64,000 bases of DNA, from NCBI RefSeq assembly GCF_000797465.1, contig NZ_JSWG01000015.1, forward strand, positions 62,001 to 126,000, in the 5' to 3' direction. The translations under genes were made by a program, and so were the position numbers. Under the pieces are notes generated by a model. That model saw only the letters and a program-made list of their open reading frames with translations, searched no databases and was not told where the DNA came from. Every line of letters begins with the position of its first letter. The first letter of the stretch is position 1. This DNA comes from Psychroserpens jangbogonensis. GTDB lineage: Bacteria; Bacteroidota; Bacteroidia; Flavobacteriales; Flavobacteriaceae. This document shows positions 1 to 8,363 of this stretch, piece by piece.

Positions 1-1596
1 TTCTCCAGCAGATAAAGTTGGTAAAATATCAGTTATTGAGTTTGCATTGTTTGGTAAAAGACCTTTTATATAATTTTGGTCGCTAATATTTGTCAACCTA
101 AGCGCAACAAAGTTATTGCATTGAGAAAAAATTGTATCAGAAACTTCTGAAGGTCTTTGACTAACAACCATTAAACTTAAACCATATTTTCGTCCTTCTT
201 TTGCAATACGCTCAATTGATTTTTTAGACGATTTATATTCAGCACCACCAGATTTAGGAATATAATTATGTGCTTCTTCACAAACAATTAAGAAAGGAAT
301 ATCATTTAATTCACCTTTGCTGTGCTTTAGTTTAGAATAATGAAAGGCAAAATCAAAAACCAACCTTGAGATTAAACTTACGGTAATGCTTAAAACTTCA
401 AAAGGAACTCCACTTAAATCAATTATTGTGATATTAGATTTTTCCAAATAGCCTAAAAACTGCATTAAAATGTCTTTAAAATCACTTGTTTTGTATAATG
501 AACCACCAGTTTTAATAGGTTTAAGTAAAAAGTCTAATCTTTTATCATTTATTTTGGTCTCTAATCTTGATAAAAAACGATTGAATTCGCCATTAAATGC
601 ACCATTACTTGCTTTAGTTGCTTTAGCAGTTGAAGTTGATATAAAACTTAATTCTTTATCAAAATATGTAGTAATATCATCTATTAAAGTACCATCATTT
701 AATTTTGGTTTCTGTTCTTCAGATTCTATCTTATTTATAACTTCATTATTCATATTGAAAATGTAATTATATACTTCTTGAATACTAAAATAAACAGGCG
801 TGTCATAATTTACTTTTGTCAATGTTGAATTATGCTTTTCTTTGTTTAGTATTACTGCCTTTTTAAATTGTGAAACTTGATTATGTGAATTTTGTTCGTT
901 GCTTTCAATAAATAATGCTTCTAATTCTTCTGAGTTCATTAACCAATATGGGAGTTTCAATTTATCAACATCAAGAGAGTTTAAATTGAATTTTTCGTCA
1001 TCTTCAATTTCAAATGCTGATTTGTATTCAGAATGAATATCAAAAATTATTACGTGTGCATTTTTTTGTTTTCCTTTATTTAAATTAGCTTTTTTATTTA
1101 TTCCAACAACATCTTGTAAAATTTTTGCAACTGTGCAAGACTTTCCAGAACCAGTAGAACCTACAACAGCAATATGCTTACTAAAAAATCTATTTCCGTT
1201 TATGTGTAGTTTTATATCTCTATTTTGTATTAATTGCCCTAACTCAAATGAATAATTACTGTCTTTACTAAATATTTTATTCATTACTTCCTTGTCAATA
1301 ATGAATACTTCTTCTGTTGGTGATGGCAGAATTGAACTTCCTTGTTTGAAATCTTCAAAAAACACTCCTATTGGTTGAGAGTTTATTAGGTATTTTCCAT
1401 TTTCATCATTGATTTTTATGCTTTGAATAACACAAATCACAAAATTATGATTTCCTTCTTTGACCTGTAAATACTTTCCAATCTGTATTGCTTCTTTGTT
1501 GGCTTCAAAAACCTCATCATTATCAATTTTTATTAAAATTGAATTTGTAGAACTTTCAATTACTGATCCTATTTTCATTAAGTCTTTTTCTTCCAT
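1..1596 (-). CDS. HerA-like ATPase of a nuclease-HerA system, C-terminus cut by window edge
   Basis: An open frame of 532 codons runs from ATG at 1596 off the left edge with no stop. The N-terminal ~130 residues look like a HAS-barrel domain. A Walker A (GSTGSGKS, about residue 144), a Walker B-like stretch (FLIVCEEAHNYIP, about residue 433) and the late motif LSAGE at the edge identify the HerA/FtsK-type DUF87 hexameric translocase family. Members pump DNA and, in phage-defence operons, assemble with a nuclease. The start codon lies one base after the stop of the nuclease gene, so the two are translated as a unit. The family call is firm from the motifs; the defence role is inferred from the pairing. 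The final part of the protein is not visible. Confidence 0.88.
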   Translation of the reverse strand, partial: MEEKDLMKIGSVIESSTNSILIKIDNDEVFEANKEAIQIGKYLQVKEGNHNFVICVIQSIKINDENGKYLINSQPIGVFFEDFKQGSSILPSPTEEVFIIDKEVMNKIFSKDSNYSFELGQLIQNRDIKLHINGNRFFSKHIAVVGSTGSGKSCTVAKILQDVVGINKKANLNKGKQKNAHVIIFDIHSEYKSAFEIEDDEKFNLNSLDVDKLKLPYWLMNSEELEALFIESNEQNSHNQVSQFKKAVILNKEKHNSTLTKVNYDTPVYFSIQEVYNYIFNMNNEVINKIESEEQKPKLNDGTLIDDITTYFDKELSFISTSTAKATKASNGAFNGEFNRFLSRLETKINDKRLDFLLKPIKTGGSLYKTSDFKDILMQFLGYLEKSNITIIDLSGVPFEVLSITVSLISRLVFDFAFHYSKLKHSKGELNDIPFLIVCEEAHNYIPKSGGAEYKSSKKSIERIAKEGRKYGLSLMVVSQRPSEVSDTIFSQCNNFVALRLTNISDQNYIKGLLPNNANSITDILPTLSAGE

Positions 1597-1597
1597 C

Positions 1598-2917
1598 TTA
1601 TTTATAATTTTCTGATAGCAATAATAGATATTGAAGTTCCTTGAAATCTTCAATTTCAATATATTCGGTATTAATATCTTGTTTATCGATTTCCTTGAAA
1701 TCTCTTTTCCCTACAATAAATAGGTCATCAGATTTTTCGCTATTTATTGCTTTTGATGTTTCATCTGAGTAACCACAAATTCGTATATCAAACTCTTTCC
1801 AACTTTGATTTTGTATTGTTTTAGGTTCTTTTAGAAATTCAATTTGAAAAAAGGTTGTACCTTTTATTCCATTTTCAAAACTCACCCCTTTTTGATGTAA
1901 TCTACTTTCAATATTAGATAATAGTGATATGTTTTCTGTTTTTATACAGAAAATAGGTGTCTTATTGTGAAGTTTGATTTTATAATGATATTTACTAATA
2001 TAGTTTGATATGAATTTTACAATTTCATTTTCAAAATTGATTATACTTTTTTCGTTAAAAATAAAATATCTTAATCTGTGATTTTTTTGAAGATTTGGTT
2101 TTAATTGGATTCTTCTTTTTTTTAAAAGATTTTCGTAAGATGTTAATTCTCTTGTCCATCTTGAAATTGCCGTTTTCTTATGCTTTTCTAAATCTCTAAT
2201 AAAATCTGTATTTATTATTTTTCTATCTTCAGAATTGTGTAAAATACTCTTATTTGCAATAACTTGAATTGCATTTGGGTAGAACAAATCATTTATATCT
2301 TCTGTAGAAAAACTGCTCTTTTCTTTTATTAACTTTTTTATTTCATTGATTAAATCATCAAACGATTGACCTATCACAAAACTAAACTTCTTAGGTTTTA
2401 GAAAATCATCAATATTTATTGATAAATCTAAATCAGTTGCAGAATTGTAATAATCTATTATTTGTTTTTTTTCTGTACCATTTAATTTGGATTTTAAGAG
2501 AAGCTTTATTATTGCATCATCCTTTGGTGGTATTATTGTCGAAATATATTTTAGGTAACTTTTATCTTTTGATTTTAATATAGTTTCAATATTTTTTTTA
2601 GTAATTTTTTTTTCACCAATTTTTTCATCTGAAAAATGTGCATAAAGAATATACTGTATGTCTTTATCTTTATTTTTTGAATAATGAACCAACATTTGCA
2701 AAATTGGTTTTGAAATGTCGGATAAATTATATTTCTCTTTTGTTTCGTGATATTTACATTGAATTGCTTTTGTTATACCATCTGAATTAACATCTATATC
2801 TTCTATAATTCCTTCTACGGTTATTTCAGTTCCATTAGGTTCAGAGAATACCTGTTCAAGGGTTTTATTAAATTGATAAATGAATCCTTTTATTGTGTAA
2901 TCTGCTTCTCTGCTCAT
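1598..2917 (-). CDS. PD-(D/E)XK nuclease, DUF4297/Cap4-like, partner of HerA
   Basis: 439 residues. The N-terminus reads GFIYQFNKTLEQVF (11-24), then VEGIIEDIDV (34-43) and IQCKYHE (52-58). This is an E...D...QxK arrangement (E35/E39, D40/D42, Q53, K55) typical of restriction-endonuclease-fold DUF4297/Cap4 nucleases. The remaining ~350 residues are Lys/Ile-rich with no recognised domain, apart from a possible C-terminal sensing region. It is the first gene of a two-gene operon with the HerA ATPase, which follows after 1 nt. Nuclease plus HerA pairs are known anti-phage modules in which the nuclease docks on the HerA hexamer. The fold assignment is by motif only; another effector of the same fold is possible. 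Confidence 0.7.
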   Translation of the reverse strand: MSREADYTIKGFIYQFNKTLEQVFSEPNGTEITVEGIIEDIDVNSDGITKAIQCKYHETKEKYNLSDISKPILQMLVHYSKNKDKDIQYILYAHFSDEKIGEKKITKKNIETILKSKDKSYLKYISTIIPPKDDAIIKLLLKSKLNGTEKKQIIDYYNSATDLDLSINIDDFLKPKKFSFVIGQSFDDLINEIKKLIKEKSSFSTEDINDLFYPNAIQVIANKSILHNSEDRKIINTDFIRDLEKHKKTAISRWTRELTSYENLLKKRRIQLKPNLQKNHRLRYFIFNEKSIINFENEIVKFISNYISKYHYKIKLHNKTPIFCIKTENISLLSNIESRLHQKGVSFENGIKGTTFFQIEFLKEPKTIQNQSWKEFDIRICGYSDETSKAINSEKSDDLFIVGKRDFKEIDKQDINTEYIEIEDFKELQYLLLLSENYK

Positions 2918-2952
2918 AGTATACTCTAATTTGTTCTAACGTGTTTGCGTAT

Positions 2953-2995
2953 GGTTTCGTTGCTTGAGGACTAAGTTTGCAACTAAGCAGAAACC
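2953..2995. repeat. attC-like imperfect hairpin upstream of the nuclease-HerA pair
   Basis: GGTTTC-GTTGC (2953-2963) can pair with GCAAC (2979-2983) and GAAACC (2990-2995), leaving an extrahelical 6-nt bulge (2984-2989) and a 15-nt loop. Interrupted hairpins with bulged bases resemble integron attC sites. It sits 36 bp before the start of the nuclease gene, at a cassette-like boundary. No integrase is visible in the window. Confidence 0.4.
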
Positions 2996-3038
2996 CATTG
3001 TTCAGTAGCAAAGAAATTTCGTAATTTATGTTTACTAA

Positions 3039-3143
3039 TTAATTTTCCTCTCTTGAATGCCAATACTCATCGTTGTTTGGATTTAATTGGTCAGAGTGAT
3101 TGTCCAAATCTTCTTGTGTTGGGTCATCTTTAAATCTTTTCAT
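3039..3143 (-). CDS. 34-residue acidic hypothetical peptide
   Basis: A short ATG-initiated frame encodes a hydrophilic peptide that begins MKRFKDDPTQED and ends NDEYWHSREEN. It lies in the 332-bp gap between the nuclease gene and the next gene. Its composition (regular codons, Asp/Asn/Pro-rich, a W/H near the end) looks protein-like rather than random. I recall similar tiny ORFs in marine bacterial cassette regions but cannot verify this. No function can be assigned. Confidence 0.4.
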   Translation of the reverse strand: MKRFKDDPTQEDLDNHSDQLNPNNDEYWHSREEN

Positions 3144-3234
3144 GTTTAGGTTATTTTGATTAGGTTAAACTTAAATTTCATTTATATTTTTTACATTCGA
3201 GTACACACAGGACCAGCAATTAATTATACACGGT

Positions 3235-4132
3235 GTTGTAAGCAGTTTTTTATCCAAGTGTAATCCAATTCGAATTAGTAAGATTTGCAAAAATTTTGAT
3301 TAAAATATAGCTTTTACTTTCCTTGCTGATTTCCATTTCTACGATACTTTCATATCTAAATAGGATTTCATTTGCTATATAATTAGACTTTCTACTTTTA
3401 CTTGATATTTCTATTATACTTTGCTCTAATTGAATTAAATTTTCATTTTCATTATTCTTTTCATTGTTGTTTTTTTTAATTGCATTATTAATCTCATTAA
3501 AGAAATATTCATCCTCAATTCTTTGTGGTTTTGAGCAAGCAATACCATTTGAACCAGAACAATCATAAACCCATTTATAATGCCCATTTAATCTTTCTGC
3601 TCTAACAAAAGTTGAATTTTCTACCAGAGTATTATTTCTAGTATTGGTATATAAATCATTTGCTAAATGGAACGCAGGACTTGCATAGGCAACAAATGCA
3701 CGATTATTTAATTTTCGAGCCAATTGCATTAATAATTCCTGTTGGTGTTTCTTAATTCCAAATCGCCAATATGGACTTCTTAATCCAAGAGCTTTTAAAT
3801 TGCGAGGTCTATTTTTTAACCCTTCAGGTCTTTTAATTTGTAAAAAAAGGTTAAGACTAAAATCTGGAAGTTTTCTTTTACGTTTTATTTTTCTCCATAC
3901 ATACCCAAAATTATAATCAGATAGAATAACACTATTTGGATAATCAAAATGACCAATAGTTTTCCAAAAATCAGGTCTTAAAACTTCTAAAGAAGTATCA
4001 ATCCCAAAGTTTCCTTCAAACACTTGACCTGGTGACCACATATTGTTAGATTCCATCATTAGCTGATGAATTAAGGGACTTTCATATTCTTTTTCTTCAA
4101 ATTCTGCTTCCATTCGGTAAATTGCTTACAAC
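3235..4132. repeat. 10-bp perfect inverted repeats bracketing one gene
   Basis: GTTGTAAGCA at 3235-3244 is the exact reverse complement of TGCTTACAAC at 4123-4132. These two arms enclose the single minus-strand gene 3250-4113 with only 5 bp and 9 bp of slack. The right arm continues into CGTTATATGC. Terminal complementary ends around one gene are expected of a mobile gene cassette or a small transposed unit. Confidence 0.5.
3250..4113 (-). CDS. Unrecognised 287-residue protein in cassette-like setting
   Basis: No confident family. The N-terminal half contains GIDTSLEVLRPDFW (about residues 37-50) and NLFLQIKRPEG (about 87-97). The D...QIK spacing is weakly reminiscent of a restriction-like nuclease core, but the fit is too loose to call. 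A Lys/Asn/Glu-rich linker (about 210-225) separates a C-terminal region that ends in a hydrophobic stretch. No signal peptide, so probably cytoplasmic. Its flanking inverted repeats and the neighbouring defence pair suggest an accessory role. Confidence 0.6.
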   Translation of the reverse strand: MEAEFEEKEYESPLIHQLMMESNNMWSPGQVFEGNFGIDTSLEVLRPDFWKTIGHFDYPNSVILSDYNFGYVWRKIKRKRKLPDFSLNLFLQIKRPEGLKNRPRNLKALGLRSPYWRFGIKKHQQELLMQLARKLNNRAFVAYASPAFHLANDLYTNTRNNTLVENSTFVRAERLNGHYKWVYDCSGSNGIACSKPQRIEDEYFFNEINNAIKKNNNEKNNENENLIQLEQSIIEISSKSRKSNYIANEILFRYESIVEMEISKESKSYILIKIFANLTNSNWITLG

Positions 4133-4135
4133 TCG

Positions 4136-4197
4136 TTATATGCGGAAAGATATACTCATTATCCAGAGCTACATTACGGATAGCCGTAACTTATGTT
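4136..4197. repeat. Direct repeat copy A (62 bp)
   Basis: Aligns without gaps to 5152-5213 with 11 mismatches in 62 (about 82% identity). It contains the perfect hairpin TTACGG-ATAG-CCGTAA near its right end. It lies just beyond the 3' end of the minus-strand lipoprotein gene, while copy B lies just upstream of that gene, so the two bracket it. Confidence 0.75.
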
Positions 4198-4202
4198 TGT
4201 TT

Positions 4203-5117
4203 TTATTCATATTGGTACGTTGTCACTGTTTTATAAATATCTGCTGTTGACGTCCGTGTAATAGTTTCTGTTTGTTTCAGTATATAATCATTAGCATCAA
4301 ATTCGTAACTAAATGTTCCTGTTACTGAAACGTTTAAAACAAAATGATAGGCATGGTAATCTGAAACATAGTTTTCACTTATTTTAGTAGCTCTTTGTTG
4401 ACCTAAACCAAATTGAGTATTAAGCGCACTATTATTTTTCCATTCACTCCCAAATAAATATTGACTATATCTGTATTCTTTAGAACTAGTCTTGTTTAAA
4501 TAGTTGTATGTTTCTTCGTATGTCGTGTTATTATCTGCATTATTTTTAGTTTGCTTAGTCAAATTATTATTTACATATTCAAATAGTCTTTGATCTACAA
4601 GATCGTTATCACTATTAAATAGTTTGTCTTCTATCATGAAATTGTCGCTATTTAGTGTGATGGTGTTTGCATGAAATCCGCCATCACTCCAAGAATTTTC
4701 AGATTGAATTACGTTTCCATTATAGACAAAGTCTTTTTGGCGACTCACAGTAATCGGGTTATTTGGACTAGGAATTACTTTTTTTTGTATTAATTGATTA
4801 AAGCTATTGTAAGCATAGGTTATTGTCCATTCCAAATTATTATTGGCGTCAAATTCTAAAATTCTTGAGATTAAACCTCTCTCATAATAGATGTCATCAT
4901 AACTACCGTTAGAATGTTGAATGTTAATTAATTTATCGTAATAAAAATTAAATTTTGAACTAGCAGTTGGCGTGTTATTAGTGTAATAATCTTCGGTTAT
5001 TGAAACTAAATCTTTTGTGGTGTTCGAAACTTTACCATTATTATCATCATCATCAGAACTACAAGATGATAGTATTAATAAAAGTGACATGATAAGTAGT
5101 GCATTCAGTTTTTTCAT
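4203..5117 (-). CDS. Hypothetical lipoprotein bracketed by 62-bp repeats
   Basis: 304 residues with a type II signal peptide (lipobox LSSC, Cys about residue 19) followed by SSDDDD, the Bacteroidota style for surface-exposed lipoproteins. The body has repeated short Tyr/Asn-rich strands (for example FVYNGNVIQSENSW) reminiscent of YD/RHS-like or DUF4595-type beta structures, but no domain is certain. One copy of a 62-bp repeat lies on each side, so the gene may have arrived as a unit. Probably anchored in the outer membrane; function unknown. Confidence 0.65.
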   Translation of the reverse strand: MKKLNALLIMSLLLILSSCSSDDDDNNGKVSNTTKDLVSITEDYYTNNTPTASSKFNFYYDKLINIQHSNGSYDDIYYERGLISRILEFDANNNLEWTITYAYNSFNQLIQKKVIPSPNNPITVSRQKDFVYNGNVIQSENSWSDGGFHANTITLNSDNFMIEDKLFNSDNDLVDQRLFEYVNNNLTKQTKNNADNNTTYEETYNYLNKTSSKEYRYSQYLFGSEWKNNSALNTQFGLGQQRATKISENYVSDYHAYHFVLNVSVTGTFSYEFDANDYILKQTETITRTSTADIYKTVTTYQYE

Positions 5118-5151
5118 TGGGTAAAATTTGATTTAAATTGTTTGAAACTGC

Positions 5152-5213
5152 TTATGTACGGAAAAGTACACACATTATCCTTAGCTATATTACGGATAGC
5201 CGGAACTTTTGTT
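5152..5213. repeat. Direct repeat copy B (62 bp)
   Basis: Partner of copy A at 4136-4197, start to start 1016 bp. The internal hairpin is degraded by one base (TTACGG-ATAG-CCGGAA). Its position upstream of the lipoprotein gene and at the edge of the accessory stretch makes it a plausible recombination site. Confidence 0.75.
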
Positions 5214-5246
5214 CAACGTAAATTTATAACAAATACCAATACTTTA

Positions 5247-5269
5247 TATACGTAGAAACTACGTATATT
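5247..5269. repeat. 10-bp palindrome with 3-nt spacer
   Basis: ATATACGTAG-AAA-CTACGTATAT is a perfect inverted repeat in the gap between two minus-strand genes (stop at 5326, start at 5117). Neither side carries a long T run, so it is not a good terminator. It could be an operator or a remnant of the cassette boundary. Confidence 0.5.
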
Positions 5270-5325
5270 TTAATACATAATGCGTCTAAATAGATCGTGG
5301 TTATTACACATGTTATTGTGAAAGG

Positions 5326-6033
5326 TTAATTTATTTTCTGTGTATTGACCTTCTGGTTTTTTATGGTATTGTCTATTTTATTATACCCTAAGTATTGTGG
5401 TGTAATAATAGTTTCTTTATCATAAATATGAGATTTTATAGTAGCTACAGCTTGAAGTGCAACAGATATTGAGGAAGGTGATAAATCTGTAGTAGTAGGA
5501 ATTATACCATTTATTTTTGGTGAACTTATTCCTGTAACTCTCACTTCTAAAGAGCCTTCAATTTTATTAGTATTTGCAGTCAAACCAAATGGACTTGATA
5601 AATTAATTCCAGCTTTTTTCGTTTTTACTTTTGCAACCATTCGCACTCCAATTCCCACTAAAACAGATTCTGCTTCCTCTCCTGTTCCATAAACTAAAGT
5701 TTGTGTTTGAGAATAGTCATAAATAACTTGATATACTTTGTTCTTTCCCGAAATACCAATGCCTAATACTTTTAATTCGCCATTATGCTCCACTTCATAC
5801 ACAGTTACATTAGAAACAATATTTGGCAATGAACGTAATAAGGTTTTGTCATTTTTTAAATCTGAAATATCCATTACTTCTTGAAACAAACTGTCATTGA
5901 CATAAGTGATTTCTCCATAGTAATGTTGAGGGACTGTAAGTGCAATATAATCTGAAGTAAATATTTCTACTTGAGCATTCATGGTTTGCGCTATACATGC
6001 TAAAACAATCAATAAACAATTAAATTTTTTCAT
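5326..6033 (-). CDS. Secreted hypothetical protein
   Basis: 235 residues with a clear Sec signal peptide ending at NAQ (about residue 20). The mature part is a predicted beta-rich periplasmic or surface protein with no recognised domain; it lacks Cys after cleavage and has no transmembrane segment. A strong terminator at 6129-6163 separates it from sodC upstream, so it probably has its own promoter. Function not assignable. Confidence 0.6.
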   Translation of the reverse strand: MKKFNCLLIVLACIAQTMNAQVEIFTSDYIALTVPQHYYGEITYVNDSLFQEVMDISDLKNDKTLLRSLPNIVSNVTVYEVEHNGELKVLGIGISGKNKVYQVIYDYSQTQTLVYGTGEEAESVLVGIGVRMVAKVKTKKAGINLSSPFGLTANTNKIEGSLEVRVTGISSPKINGIIPTTTDLSPSSISVALQAVATIKSHIYDKETIITPQYLGYNKIDNTIKNQKVNTQKIN

Positions 6034-6128
6034 AATACTTGGTTTTAGGTTGTTACTACTAGTTTTATAATGGGAAAATTACCAATAGTAAGCGCTAAAA
6101 ACCATACCCAACAAAGGGTATATTATAC

Positions 6129-6163
6129 AAAAAGAGCTATAACATTACGCTATAGCTCTTTTT
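6129..6163 (-). terminator. Rho-independent terminator of sodC
   Basis: A perfect 13-bp stem (AAAAAGAGCTATA / TATAGCTCTTTTT) with a 9-nt loop, 21 bp beyond the sodC stop. The terminal T run is present in both directions. Confidence 0.9.
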
Positions 6164-6183
6164 GAAAATTATTTTTTAGTGTA

Positions 6184-6819
6184 TTATTCTATAATACCAC
6201 CACAACTTACTCTAGCACCAGCAGCACCAGATGGTTGAGAAGTAAAGTCATCAACACCTTGGTGTACGATGATCGCTTTTCCTAAAATATCTTTGGTCGC
6301 GTCACCACAACCTATACACCATTCGTCAGTAATTTTAGTGATGGTACCACGACCATCGCTATTTGCTGTAAAGTTTCCAATATCACCTTTGTGATATCCT
6401 TTTGCATCTGCCCATTTTCCGTGTGGCTGTGCAGTAGGATTCCAATGGCCTCCAGAAGATTTTCCGTCGTCAGAAGAACAATCGGCTTTGTCATGAATAT
6501 GAATCGCATGCTCTCCAGGAGTTAATTTACTCAAAACAGCAATCATAGTTACGATGCCACCTTCTTGTGTGAATACAATATTACCAGTCGCAGTACTTCC
6601 ACTTTTTGAGTCTAAACTCATAGCTACTTTTCGTGTTTCAGAATAATAGGCTGGCTTTTCTTTTACTTCAGTTAATACAGGCGTTTTTGTTGCAGCTTCA
6701 GTTGCTACTTCTGTAGCAGCCTCTTCTACAACCGTTTCTGTTTCTTTTTTATCGCTTTTACAGGATACAAATAGACATGTTGCCATTATTGCTAGTCCTA
6801 AAATTTTGTGTTTCATCAT
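6184..6819 (-). CDS. sodC: Cu/Zn superoxide dismutase, lipoprotein
   Basis: 211 residues. Lipobox FVSC is followed by a Glu/Ala/Thr-rich linker to about residue 55, then the SOD fold. Copper and zinc ligands are visible in HAIHIHDKADC, GGHWNP, HGKWADAKGYHKGD and IIVHQGVDDF; the structural disulfide partners are the Cys in KADC and RVSCGG. It dismutates superoxide outside the cytoplasmic membrane. An extra CIGC pair lies in the loop before the final metal-binding strand (WCIGCGDATKD), which is not usual for the family and might add a disulfide or metal site. Start could be either of two adjacent ATGs. Confidence 0.93.
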   Translation of the reverse strand: MMKHKILGLAIMATCLFVSCKSDKKETETVVEEAATEVATEAATKTPVLTEVKEKPAYYSETRKVAMSLDSKSGSTATGNIVFTQEGGIVTMIAVLSKLTPGEHAIHIHDKADCSSDDGKSSGGHWNPTAQPHGKWADAKGYHKGDIGNFTANSDGRGTITKITDEWCIGCGDATKDILGKAIIVHQGVDDFTSQPSGAAGARVSCGGIIE

Positions 6820-6901
6820 TTAGTGTTTAAGTCGTTAATTCAATTTGAAAGATACTGATTATTTAATTCGCACTAAAATTATTTTTTGTTTAAATATTGG
6901 T

Positions 6902-6945
6902 ATGATAAATGTCATTTTTATTGCCATATCTAGACCTTACCTTTG
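6902..6945 (+). promoter_or_regulatory. Crp/Fnr-type box and -7 element, universal stress protein promoter
   Basis: Palindrome ATGATAAATGTCAT (6902-6915), then 22 nt, then TACCTTTG (6938-6945), a match to the Bacteroidota TAnnTTTG. No -33 TTTG exists at the usual distance, so the promoter should need an activator bound near -41.5. It drives the gene starting at 7014 with a leader of about 65 nt. Confidence 0.8.
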
Positions 6946-7013
6946 ACTAATAATTAAAGGTTTATTTGCCATTAATGGTGAATAATTATAACACAAACAC
7001 TAAATTTTAAATC

Positions 7014-7847
7014 ATGAAAAAAATAATCGTACCAATTGATTTTTCTCAATATTCTGAATTTGCACTTGAAACTGCTGCAATTATGGCAAAGAAAAATGAT
7101 GCCGAAATAATTGCATTACATATGTTAGAAATGTCTACCAATATGCTAGTAGATTCTGGAGATGACCAACAAATGCAAACGGTATTCTTTTTGAAACTTG
7201 CTGAAAAGAAATTTAATGAGTTTCTAGAAAGAGACTATTTAAAAGACGTGAAAGTCACACCTGTTGTAAAACACTTTAAAGTGTTTCGCGAAGTCAATGA
7301 TGTAGCTACAGAACACAATGCAGATTTAATTGTGATGGGTTCTCATGGCGCTAGTGGTCTTTCCGAAATTTTTGTAGGATCAAATACCGAAAAGGTAGTA
7401 AGACATTCTGTTGTTCCTGTGCTTATCGTTAAGCAAAAACCAGTGAATGTTCAGTTTGAAACTGTTGTTTTCGCTTGTGATTTTTCAGAAGCAATGATTG
7501 AACCTTACGTGAAAGCATGTCAGTTTTTTGAAAATTCAAATTCTAACTTGAAACTCTTATATGTAAACTTACCAGGAGAGCGTTTTAAAAACTCTGCTGA
7601 AATGGAATCTACAGTAGCGAAGTTTCTAGAAAAGGTTGATGGTAATTTAAATAAGATAAATGACATCCATTACATTTCAGATTATACAGTTGAAGATGGT
7701 GTACTAGCATTTGCTAATCTTATTGGAGCTGATTTAATTGCTGTACCAACGCATGGACGACGAGGGATTTCTCATTTCTTTAGCGGAAGTATAGGTGAAG
7801 ATATTGCGAATCATTCTACCTTACCAGTGATTACATTTAAAATATAA
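7014..7847 (+). CDS. Tandem universal stress protein
   Basis: 277 residues with two Usp domains (about 1-142 and 147-277). Domain one has the ATP-binding signature GSHGASGLSEIFVGS (G-2x-G-9x-G-S). Domain two has a weaker version, THGRRGISHFFSGS, preceded by Pro instead of Gly. Cytoplasmic nucleotide-binding stress protein. The Fnr-type promoter suggests induction when oxygen falls, like many Usp genes of anaerobic regulons. It converges on the CBS gene across a shared terminator. Confidence 0.9.
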   Translation: MKKIIVPIDFSQYSEFALETAAIMAKKNDAEIIALHMLEMSTNMLVDSGDDQQMQTVFFLKLAEKKFNEFLERDYLKDVKVTPVVKHFKVFREVNDVATEHNADLIVMGSHGASGLSEIFVGSNTEKVVRHSVVPVLIVKQKPVNVQFETVVFACDFSEAMIEPYVKACQFFENSNSNLKLLYVNLPGERFKNSAEMESTVAKFLEKVDGNLNKINDIHYISDYTVEDGVLAFANLIGADLIAVPTHGRRGISHFFSGSIGEDIANHSTLPVITFKI

Positions 7848-7866
7848 ATACATAAAGTAAGCGCAT

Positions 7867-7898
7867 AAAAAAAGAGTTAGGAAACTAACTCTTTTTTT
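7867..7898. terminator. Bidirectional terminator
   Basis: A 14-bp perfect stem (AAAAAAAGAGTTAG / CTAACTCTTTTTTT) with a GAAA tetraloop between the convergent universal stress protein and CBS genes. T runs on both strands. Confidence 0.93.
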
Positions 7899-7917
7899 AA
7901 TGTTTAACGGTTAAGGT

Positions 7918-8337
7918 TTAAAATTGTTCAATCAAAAAGTTGATTAAATCTGTACTGGTTACAATACCTACAAGTTCACCATTGTCTACAACAGGTAGGG
8001 CATGAAACTCATTTTTAGTTATTATTCCTGCAACCTCCTTAATGCTCGTTTCTGAATTTACAGTCACTACATTTTTAGACATCACTTGATCAATTGTAAA
8101 CATATTGTATACAACAGTATCGACTTCTGTTTCATCTTCATTTAATGCATCAGCAAAACTAATTCGTAATAAATCAGTATAGCTTAACATTCCAATAATA
8201 ACGTCTCCTGATACGACAGGAATATGTCTAATATGGTGTTGTTTGAATAGTGTTTCGGCAGTCTCTAAATCGTCTGTTCTATTTACTGCAATAATATCTT
8301 TGGTCATTATAGTTGACACTGGCATACGCTTTCTCAT
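7918..8337 (-). CDS. CBS-domain pair protein
   Basis: 139 residues, essentially two CBS repeats (MTKDIIAVNRTDDLETAETLF..., then MSKNVVTVNSETSIKEVAGII...). Stand-alone CBS pairs bind adenine nucleotides and act as energy sensors. The start is close to a -7-like TATCTTTA (8371 down to 8364) placed 22 nt from the palindrome at 8394-8407, so it is probably co-activated with the divergent gene, which itself ends in CBS repeats. The target of this small regulator is unknown. Confidence 0.88.
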   Translation of the reverse strand: MRKRMPVSTIMTKDIIAVNRTDDLETAETLFKQHHIRHIPVVSGDVIIGMLSYTDLLRISFADALNEDETEVDTVVYNMFTIDQVMSKNVVTVNSETSIKEVAGIITKNEFHALPVVDNGELVGIVTSTDLINFLIEQF

Positions 8338-8363
8338 AATGGTTTAGGTTTTAATTTCTATAC

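Noticed and set aside
3250-4113. Calling the 287-residue protein a restriction-like nuclease
   Set aside because: Only a loose D...QIK resemblance; the preceding acidic residue and the usual core strands are not convincing.
6902-6915. Fnr-type control of sodC from the shared intergenic box
   Set aside because: On the minus strand no TAnnTTTG-like element exists 22 nt from the box, in contrast to the other promoters.
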